Of a stretch of 64,000 nucleotides of DNA, positions 55,429 to 64,000 are shown one piece after another. The notes below the pieces were generated by a model, which saw only the letters and a program-made list of their open reading frames with translations, was not told the DNA's origin and ran no database searches. Positions within the stretch are counted from its first letter, which is position 1. Every line of letters begins with the position of its first letter. Source of the stretch: Bradyrhizobium sediminis. Its GTDB lineage: Bacteria > Pseudomonadota > Alphaproteobacteria > Rhizobiales > Xanthobacteraceae. The stretch covers positions 2,788,001 to 2,852,000 of the forward strand of contig NZ_CP076135.1 of the NCBI RefSeq assembly GCF_018736105.1. The letters are read 5' to 3'. The position numbers and the translations under genes are program-made.

Positions 55429-55462
55429 CTCAGAGGCCGAAAGAGGCCGCTTGGGCGTCCTC

Positions 55463-55642
55463 TCAGCAGGCGGCATACCAGCCTTCGGGAAACGGAACCA
55501 TCGGCCAGGCGTGCTGGTTGTCGTTAGCGGCTTTCGGCGCCTCCTCGAACAGCGGCAGTCCGGCCAAGAAGTCTTCCTGCGGCGCGGGTTCAATCGCCAT
55601 CCTGACGCTCTCCAGCAATCGGTTGTATTCAGCTTCGCTCAT
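55463..55642 (-). CDS. Small hypothetical protein (59 residues)
   Basis: From ATG 55642 with a clear AGGAG ribosome binding site. It starts MSEAEYNRLLESVRMAIEPA, has the KAANDN motif common in small alphaproteobacterial proteins, and ends PFPEGWYAAC. Cytoplasmic, acidic, function unknown. Confidence 0.6.
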   Translation of the reverse strand: MSEAEYNRLLESVRMAIEPAPQEDFLAGLPLFEEAPKAANDNQHAWPMVPFPEGWYAAC

Positions 55643-55805
55643 CGCGCGCTCTCCTGGTTCGAGAGCGCACGATCTCAAAAGTGTTTTGTTTCCAGATTGA
55701 ACGGATCGATCAAATTGTATCGATCCCGTAATCCCAGCCGTATTGGTTACTATTGCCCTAAATTCCCCGCCGGCAGACTAGGCGGTTCCATCCGCGTCCA
55801 AATGT

Positions 55806-55838
55806 GAGAAAAATCACTTTTTCCCGAAAAATTTTCTC
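55806..55838. repeat. A/T-rich nested palindrome
   Basis: GAGAAAA (55806-55812) pairs with TTTTCTC (55832-55838); inside it TTTTTCCCGAAAAA makes a second small symmetric hairpin. It sits 59 bases upstream of the small Cys-rich protein gene and is far more A/T-rich than the flanks. Could be a regulatory or terminator-like structure. Confidence 0.4.
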
Positions 55839-55896
55839 GTATTCCCAAAATCACCACGGCTCCGGCGAGCCGTTAAGCGAGCGAGGGAGAACGGCG

Positions 55897-56154
55897 ATGA
55901 CAGCGAAGTTTCAGCGCGCCTGGGCCAAAGCGAGCCGCGCCAATCTGGCCGGTACGGTCGGTTTCCTGCTGGCGCTGTCGGCATCGCATTCGGCATTGGC
56001 CGCGCTGGCGAGCCCGGAGCAGCGCAAGGCCTGCACTCCGGACGTCTACCGTCTCTGCCCCGGCGAAATCCCCAACGTCCGCGCCATCACCAACTGTCTG
56101 CGGCGCCAGAAGGCGAGCCTCAGCGAGGCCTGCCGGGCGGTGTTCGAACAGTGA
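55897..56154 (+). CDS. Small exported Cys-containing protein
   Basis: An 85-residue protein from ATG 55897 (upstream GCGAGGGAGA) with a signal peptide-like hydrophobic segment (LAGTVGFLLALSASHSALAA). The mature part has four Cys (RKACTPDVYRLCPGEI, ITNCLRRQK and SEACRAVF), with spacing that suggests two disulfides. This Cys pattern resembles the small 'cysteine rich repeat'-type secreted proteins of rhizobia. Function unknown. Confidence 0.7.
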   Translation: MTAKFQRAWAKASRANLAGTVGFLLALSASHSALAALASPEQRKACTPDVYRLCPGEIPNVRAITNCLRRQKASLSEACRAVFEQ

Positions 56155-56179
56155 GATGACGGGGCCTTTGCACGTCGGT

Positions 56180-56392
56180 TCAAGCGACGATCGAGGCCAG
56201 CAACCAGATCGACGTTGCCCAACCGATCGCCCAGATTGCCGTCGTGATGCAAAGCACCGGCAGGAATTGCGTGAAAGTCGTGACCTTGGTCCGCCAATCC
56301 GGTTGCGCACCGGAAAACGTCACCGCGTTCAAGGTCGAATAGAGCGGCCAGCCGAAAATGGCCCTTGTGGCATTGACCTCGGAAAGGCTCAT
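56180..56392 (-). CDS. Small membrane protein, hypothetical
   Basis: A 70-residue protein from ATG 56392 (MSLSEVNATRAIFGWPLYST) with one long hydrophobic C-terminal helix (FLPVLCITTAIWAIGWATSI). No family recognised. Convergent with the small Cys-containing protein gene. Confidence 0.55.
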   Translation of the reverse strand: MSLSEVNATRAIFGWPLYSTLNAVTFSGAQPDWRTKVTTFTQFLPVLCITTAIWAIGWATSIWLLASIVA

Positions 56393-56562
56393 GACACGAC
56401 CCTCCAATCCAGCGAATCGTCCAGATTCGTCCATTAACGATAGTGGAGCTAGCGGCTGAAGTGGTTAACGTGTGATGAAGGGGCGGCGCAGCCGCATGAG
56501 ACGCTGTTTGCCCGAAGCGTCGCGTCGATCTCGTGCCATGTGAGAGATTTCTTGAGAGATTC

Positions 56563-56637
56563 TGGCTCCCCGGGCTGGATTCGAACCAGCGACCATTCGA
56601 TTAACAGTCGAATGCTCTACCGCTGAGCTACCGAGGA
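56563..56637 (-). tRNA. tRNA-Asn (anticodon GTT)
   Basis: Minus strand, 75 nt with encoded CCA. Acceptor TCCTCGG/CCGGGGA (one G-T pair), anticodon stem TTCGA/TCGAA with loop CTGTTAA (GTT), and T arm GCTGG-TTCGAAT-CCAGC. Folds well. Confidence 0.95.
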
Positions 56638-56670
56638 ACAGGCGAACCAGTCGTTCGCGAGACGGGCAGC

Positions 56671-56699
56671 GTATAACAAAGCCTTCCGGGCTTGCAAAG
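56671..56699 (-). promoter_or_regulatory. Candidate promoter of tRNA-Asn
   Basis: On the minus strand CTTTGC (56699-56694), a 17-base spacer, then TTATAC (56676-56671), 33 bases upstream of the tRNA. Resembles the housekeeping promoter pattern; by eye only. Confidence 0.45.
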
Positions 56700-56907
56700 G
56701 ACGAAATATCCCGTTCTGACGCGGTCTCGGGCGGGCGCCGAAACCACTTGCCGCGCAAGGTTTTTTGCGGTTTCCGGCCCGGCGAGGACACGGCGCCGGT
56801 AGCCGGTCGCCGCGGCTGTCGGCGCGCCCGCGTCATGACTGCCGCCAAATCGACCCATTCGCAGACGACGTTTGGCGCTGCCGGACTCGAACCCCTGAGG
56901 TGATTCG

Positions 56908-57087
56908 ATGCCAGACGTCTTGACCCACCTGCTGAAACCGGTGCCGTCGATCGTCCCGAGCGACATCCCCATGCTGAGCGACGACGAATGCCTGCGCCGG
57001 CTCGCCCGGGCTGTCGCCGAACACGATTCCGAGCATCTGGACGAGGTGGCGCGGCTGATCGGGCGGCTGATAGCGACGATCGAATAG
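56908..57087 (+). CDS. Small hypothetical protein (59 residues)
   Basis: ATG 56908 with GAGG 7 bases upstream, open to TAG 57087. It starts MPDVLTHLLKPVPSIVPSDI and continues as a helix (DDECLRRLARAVAEHDSEHL, then VARLIGRLIATIE). Amphipathic, acidic, cytoplasmic. Not recognised. GC-rich third positions support coding. Confidence 0.5.
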   Translation: MPDVLTHLLKPVPSIVPSDIPMLSDDECLRRLARAVAEHDSEHLDEVARLIGRLIATIE

Positions 57088-57253
57088 GCATCGCCAGCGC
57101 GCAGGTAGCGCGGGAAGCAGGACGGAATGCTGGTTCCGGCCTGCGCCAGCGCCGTGTTGCGTTTTGGCGAGCCTTGTTCCAAAGATGGCGCGGTTTCGCT
57201 CACCCCGCGGGGCTATGTCCGCCGCTTTCCAAGGTTCGCTCAAAGGTTCGCCC

Positions 57254-57931
57254 ATGCCCGGTTTTTCGTCCGGTTTTTCAACCGCGCGCCAGAAGATGGT
57301 CGATGGTCAGGTTCGCCCCAGCGACGTCACCGATATCAGGATCCTCGACGCCATGCTGGCGGTGCCGCGCGAAGCATTTGTCCCGCAAAATCAGCGCGCA
57401 CTGGCTTATCTGGACCTCGATCTCGATGTCGGCGAGGGGCCTTCCGCGAAGCGCTTTTTGATCAAGCCGGTGGTGACGGCGAAGATGCTGCAGGCAGCCG
57501 AGATCAAGGCAGGTGACAGCGTTCTGGTGGTGGGTTGCGCAACTGGCTATGCGGCGGCCGTGGCTGCCAAACTGGCCGGGCAGGTGACGGCGACCGAAGG
57601 CGATTCCGCGCTTGCCGCCAAGGCCAAGGACGCGCTTCTCCAGCTTGGGCTCGGCAATGTGACGGTCCGCGTGACCGCGGCCGCCGAAGGGGATCCGGCC
57701 AACGCACCTTATGATGTGATCGTGCTCAATGGCGCGACCGAGATCGTGCCGGACCGGCTCTGCGGGCAGCTCAAGGAGGGCGGCCGGCTGGTCGGCATCT
57801 TCGCCACGACGCAGCCGCAGCGGGCTACGATCGTGACCCGCTCGCATGGCGATTTCGGGCATCGGGCGCTGTTCGACGCCGCGGTTCCGGTTCTGCCCGG
57901 GATGGAGCGGCTCCCGGCCTTCGTTTTCTAG
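57254..57931 (+). CDS. Protein-L-isoaspartate O-methyltransferase family protein
   Basis: A 225-residue Pcm-family protein. It begins FSTARQKMVDGQVRPSDVTD, has IKPVVTAKMLQAAEI, the SAM motif VLVVGCATGYAAAVAAKL, and GGRLVGIFATTQ. True Pcm repairs isoaspartate in damaged proteins; the motif I here (VGCATGY instead of EIGTGSGY) marks the alphaproteobacterial paralogue located next to tolC. The start at 57254 is chosen over upstream in-frame starts because the family begins here. tolC follows 217 bases downstream. Confidence 0.85.
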   Translation: MPGFSSGFSTARQKMVDGQVRPSDVTDIRILDAMLAVPREAFVPQNQRALAYLDLDLDVGEGPSAKRFLIKPVVTAKMLQAAEIKAGDSVLVVGCATGYAAAVAAKLAGQVTATEGDSALAAKAKDALLQLGLGNVTVRVTAAAEGDPANAPYDVIVLNGATEIVPDRLCGQLKEGGRLVGIFATTQPQRATIVTRSHGDFGHRALFDAAVPVLPGMERLPAFVF

Positions 57932-58148
57932 CCGATTCGGGCCTTCCCAGCGCCCGATGGCTGATAAAATCCCGTTCTGAATCAGAAGTGTGGCCCGGAT
58001 GCCCCATGTGAAGAGTTTCCGCAGGGTTCCGTCGCCCTAGGGTTCCGTCGCGCTTGCCCCCGGCATAAGGTGAGGTGGGACTCACCTGCAATGACGACGT
58101 CCGGTTCGCTCGCTCGAACCGGCGGGGAACACGAATGGATTACACGGG

Positions 58149-59555
58149 ATGCGTGGGGTGAAGGTCGTTACCGGAGCTGCGGCTGCGGCCCTTCTGTTGG
58201 CTCTTGCGGGCCCGATGCCTGCCTTGGCCGATACGATTGAGGCCGCGCTGGTGCGCGCCTATCAGAACAATCCACAGCTCAATGCGCAGCGCGCCTCGGT
58301 CAGGGCGACCGACGAGAGCGTGCCGCAGGCATTGTCGGGTTATCGCCCGCGCGTCGCGGTCACCGGCAGCGCCGGCTATCAGTACACCGATACGCTGACG
58401 ACTTCGGGCGGCACGCCGACCAACATCGTCAGGACCAACATTCACGGCGCCAACGCGCCGCGCAGCCTCGGCGCCACCGTCTCGCAGACGCTGTTCAACG
58501 GCCAGCAAACCGCCAACAAGACCCGCGCGGCGGAGAGCCAGGTCTCGGGCGCGCGCGAAGCGTTGCGGGTGCTCGAACAGACGGTGCTGCTCTCGGGCGC
58601 CACGATCTACATGGATTACCTCCGGGACTCCGCGATCGTCGAGGTTCAGAAGAGCAACGTCCGCGTTCTCGAACAGACCTTGAAGCAGACCCGCGACCGC
58701 TTCAACGTCGGCGAGGTCACGCGTACCGACGTCGCGCAGTCGGAGGCGCAACTCGCCGCCGGCAAGACGCAATTGCTGACGGCCGAAGCCAACCTGACGA
58801 CGACGCGATCGAAATTCCGCCAAATCATCGGCAACGAGCCCGAGGCTCTCGCGCCGGGTTCGCCGGTGGACCGCTTCCTGCCGGCAACGCTGCCGTCGGC
58901 GGTCGAAGTGGGCCTGACGCAAAATCCGAACGTGACCGCCGCCATGTTCGGCATCGACGTCAGCTATCTCCAAGTCAAGGTCAACGAGGGCGCGCTGCTG
59001 CCGACGGTGTCACTGCAGGCTTCGGTGCAGCAGTCCTACGAGCAGACCATGACGATCTACCGGTCGTTCAGCGCTGCGGCGGTCGCGCAGCTTTCGGTCC
59101 CCGTCTACCAGGGCGGCGCCGAGTACTCGCTGATCCGCCAGTCCAAGGAAACCCTGGCGCAGCAGCGCCTCAATCTCGAGCAGGTCCGCGACCAGGCCCG
59201 CGCCAACGTGGTGACGGCATGGGGACAGCTGGTCGCGGGCAAGGCCCAGGTCCAGTCCGCGCAAGCGCAGGTGACGGCTTCCGAGATCGCGCTGAACGGC
59301 GTGCGCGAAGAGGCCAAGGCCGGCCAGCGTACCACGCTCGACGTGCTGAACGCGCAGCAGGCGCTGGTCAACGCCCGCGTTGCGCTGGTCACCGCGCAGC
59401 ATGATCGCGTGGTCGCCTCATACGCCGTGTTGAACGCCGTGGGACGCTTGTCGCCGCAGGTGCTCAATCTGCCGACCACCGTCTACGATCCGAGCGTGCA
59501 TTATCACCAGGTTCGCGACAGCTGGTTCGGCGTTCGCAATCCCGACGGCCGCTGA
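58149..59555 (+). CDS. tolC: TolC-family outer-membrane efflux protein
   Basis: A 468-residue outer-membrane factor with a signal peptide (AAAAALLLALAGPMPALA, cleavage at ALA-DT). It has two OEP repeats (NPQLNAQRASVRATDE and VTASEIALNGVREEAKAGQR) and the typical coiled-coil periplasmic tunnel regions. No lipobox, unlike the NodT protein at 45.4 kb. It serves type I secretion or RND pumps as the exit duct. The order pcm-like/tolC/popZ/valS is, as I recall, conserved in this order of bacteria. Confidence 0.92.
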   Translation: MRGVKVVTGAAAAALLLALAGPMPALADTIEAALVRAYQNNPQLNAQRASVRATDESVPQALSGYRPRVAVTGSAGYQYTDTLTTSGGTPTNIVRTNIHGANAPRSLGATVSQTLFNGQQTANKTRAAESQVSGAREALRVLEQTVLLSGATIYMDYLRDSAIVEVQKSNVRVLEQTLKQTRDRFNVGEVTRTDVAQSEAQLAAGKTQLLTAEANLTTTRSKFRQIIGNEPEALAPGSPVDRFLPATLPSAVEVGLTQNPNVTAAMFGIDVSYLQVKVNEGALLPTVSLQASVQQSYEQTMTIYRSFSAAAVAQLSVPVYQGGAEYSLIRQSKETLAQQRLNLEQVRDQARANVVTAWGQLVAGKAQVQSAQAQVTASEIALNGVREEAKAGQRTTLDVLNAQQALVNARVALVTAQHDRVVASYAVLNAVGRLSPQVLNLPTTVYDPSVHYHQVRDSWFGVRNPDGR

Positions 59556-59924
59556 TCGCTTCGTCGACATCCGTGGCTCAGGCCGCGCATGTCCTCGGAT
59601 CGTCTGGCGGGAAAACGCGGTTTGCGTTGCCGTCCGAGGGCACGCGTCAGCGCCGTATGCTTGAGCGTTGCAATCAATTATTGCCCTGACATACCTTTGC
59701 ATGAGGCAGCAGAGCGATTCGCGCCGAAGCCTGCACCACTCGGCCGCGACGCTCTTCGGTGCCTGAGCAGGGGCGGGATCCCGCGCGGTGTCGCTGATGG
59801 CGCTTGATCTGGGGACAAGTCGGGCTTGTGCGATGAAAATTCCGGCCGGCGTTGCCGGGACCGGCGAATCCCGTCTTGCTTGGTGTAAAACGCGCAGGAG
59901 GGCGTTGATGATGTGGAGTCGGAG
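59556..59924. other. Intergenic between tolC and popZ (369 bp)
   Basis: I see an imperfect GC-rich inverted repeat around 59840-59870 (ATTC-CGGCCGG...ACCGGC-GAAT), but no T run and no supported ORF or RNA gene. It should contain the popZ promoter. The purine stretch GGAG shortly before ATG 59925 is a plausible ribosome binding site. Confidence 0.4.
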
Positions 59925-60680
59925 ATGACGCAGCCTGCAAAGGTCCAAGAACCCTCGATGGAGGAGATTCTGGCGTCGATCCGTCGCATCATCGCCGACG
60001 ATGAGGCGAAGCCGCCGGCCGCCGAAAAGCCCGCCGCTGCAAAGCCGGAGACGCCTGCGGCACCTGCAGCCAAGGTTCCGGTGACCAAGCCCCCCGTGAT
60101 TAAGGATATTCCGCCGTCGGCCATCCCCGCGGCCCAGGCCGCTGCGGCGAAGGCCGCGCCGCCGCCGGCCAAGCCTGTGCCGCCTCCCGCCGCACCGGCG
60201 CCGGCCGCCTCGAACAGCCAGGACGACATCGACGCGCTGCTGAACGGGCTCGATGAAGCAACCTCCGCGGAGGAGATCAGGCCGCCGCAGCCCGACGGCG
60301 ACGTGTTTGAACTGACCGACGAGATGGCGGTGCCGGAGCCGCCGCCGCAACCTGCGTTCCAGAAGATCGAACCCAGGGACGATCTGGAATTCACCGAAAC
60401 CGCCGCTACCCGAGCAATGCAGCAGCCGCCCGCGTTCGAGCCGCCGCCGTTCGAAACGGCGCCGCCGCAGCAGATCCTGTCGCGCTCGACCGTGTCGGCG
60501 GTCGAATCCGCCTTCAACACGCTCGCCAACACCGTGCTGAGCAACAATGCGCGGACGCTGGAAGACCTCGTCAAGGAAATGCTGCGCCCGATGCTGAAAT
60601 CCTGGCTCGACGACAATCTGCCGGGTCTCGTGGAGCGCATCGTGAAGGCGGAAATCGAGCGGGTTTCGCGCGGGCGCTAG
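59925..60680 (+). CDS. popZ: PopZ polar organising protein (DUF2497)
   Basis: A 251-residue protein with the PopZ layout. The N-terminal helix EPSMEEILASIRRIIADDE (residues about 9-27) binds client proteins in Caulobacter. A long disordered centre (residues about 30-170) is rich in Pro, Ala and acidic residues. The C-terminal helices (SAVESAFNTLANTVLSNN, TLEDLVKEMLRPMLKSWLDD, VERIVKAEIERVSRGR) drive oligomerisation into a polar matrix. It anchors chromosome segregation and cell-pole factors. A GTG at 59913 would add four residues. valS follows 149 bases downstream, as I recall for Caulobacter. Confidence 0.9.
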   Translation: MTQPAKVQEPSMEEILASIRRIIADDEAKPPAAEKPAAAKPETPAAPAAKVPVTKPPVIKDIPPSAIPAAQAAAAKAAPPPAKPVPPPAAPAPAASNSQDDIDALLNGLDEATSAEEIRPPQPDGDVFELTDEMAVPEPPPQPAFQKIEPRDDLEFTETAATRAMQQPPAFEPPPFETAPPQQILSRSTVSAVESAFNTLANTVLSNNARTLEDLVKEMLRPMLKSWLDDNLPGLVERIVKAEIERVSRGR

Positions 60681-60829
60681 GGTATTTTCCGGCACCGCCG
60701 CGGACCCTTGCCGGCCCTCGTTCAGTCCCAGATCCGGCCTAATGCGGCTTTCGGCGCGCCTGTCGTGTTGACTTGGCGCGTTCCGGCGGCTTTCTAGCCC
60801 GTTCCATAGCCCCAAAGAATTGCACCCCG

Positions 60830-63697
<2,868 letters not shown>

Positions 63698-63705
63698 CGG
63701 ATTCG

Positions 63706-64000
63706 ATGCTGGACCACGTCTCCATCACCGTATCAGATATCGCCGTTGCCGAGCCGTTCTACGACGCGATCATGAAGGTGCTCGGCGTGGTCAAGGTCGG
63801 CCGCCGCGACGATTGGCTTGGCTACGGCGAGCGGGCGCGGCTCGCCCATCCCGAGCGGGTCTATTTTTCGATCCGCAAGGGGGAGAAGCCCGACGATGCG
63901 CCGGGCCGCCACTGGTGCTTCAAGGCGAAATGGCGGACCCAGGTCGACGCATTCTGGGATGCGGGCATCGCTGCCGGCGGCAGCGATGACGGCCCACCGG
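63706..64000 (+). CDS. VOC-family (glyoxalase-like) protein, 3' end outside window
   Basis: ATG at 63706, 8 bases after the valS stop, open to the window end (98 codons). It starts MLDHVSITVSDIAVAEPFYD, the VOC superfamily pattern with the first metal-type His (DHVSI), then WCFKAKWRTQVDAF later. VOC proteins act in glyoxal or ring-cleavage chemistry or bind antibiotics; the substrate is unknown. May be co-transcribed with valS. Confidence 0.82.
   Translation, partial: MLDHVSITVSDIAVAEPFYDAIMKVLGVVKVGRRDDWLGYGERARLAHPERVYFSIRKGEKPDDAPGRHWCFKAKWRTQVDAFWDAGIAAGGSDDGPP

Overview
The window looks like chromosomal DNA of a Bradyrhizobium-type alphaproteobacterium (Nitrobacteraceae, order Hyphomicrobiales). 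It is GC-rich. It has a complete general amino-acid ABC operon (aapJQMP), a free-standing NDUFS4-type complex I accessory subunit, a popZ-valS neighbourhood, a GrlR-like protein, and one copy of a palindromic element starting GCGTTTTC that I remember as widely dispersed in Bradyrhizobium. The assignment is inferred from gene content; I ran no search.

Layout. 1-4.95 kb: a universal stress protein cut by the window edge, a Gly/Arg/Tyr-rich exported miniprotein, a NodU-type carbamoyltransferase convergent with opgC (periplasmic glucan succinylation), and the NDUFS4 homologue. 5.1-9.7 kb: a leucine/isovalerate degradation operon (methylcrotonyl-CoA carboxylase beta and alpha, HMG-CoA lyase). 9.8-14.8 kb: a TRAP-type binding protein followed by many small, mostly exported or hypothetical genes, including an MXKDX repeat protein, a DUF6481-like protein, a GrlR-like protein and an unknown protein with a possible HTH. 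15.15-22.8 kb: tRNA-Arg, then a 1735-residue alpha-2-macroglobulin translationally coupled to penicillin-binding protein 1C. 22.9-26.7 kb: a lipid-linked sugar transfer module (GT39, PAP2 phosphatase, GT2, small LABN membrane protein). 26.7-30.2 kb: an unusual acyl-CoA dehydrogenase-like protein coupled to a MoxR ATPase and a CoxE-like VWA protein. 30.2-34.7 kb: a Na/Pi-cotransporter-PhoU protein, a 54-residue ORF, a methyltransferase and cystathionine beta-lyase. 35.0-39.6 kb: aapJQMP. 39.7-45.0 kb: a DUF805 protein, cysteine synthase, and a fatty-acid modification trio (CFA-synthase-like methyltransferase, DUF1365, FAD oxidoreductase). 45.4-54.5 kb: a complete four-gene RND efflux system. 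54.5-57.9 kb: tRNA-uridine aminocarboxypropyltransferase, tRNA-Cys, tRNA-Asn, several small genes, and a Pcm-like methyltransferase. 58.1-64 kb: tolC, popZ, valS and the start of a VOC protein.

Most of the window is housekeeping or common accessory content. I see no phage, insertion sequence, CRISPR array or obvious defence island. The regions most likely to hold something not well described are the acyl-CoA dehydrogenase-like/MoxR/CoxE operon (26.76-30.2 kb), whose first protein lacks the usual catalytic C-terminal landmarks; the CFA/DUF1365/FAD lipid trio (41.5-45.0 kb); the GT39/PAP2/GT2/LABN envelope module; and the isolated NodU-like carbamoyltransferase.
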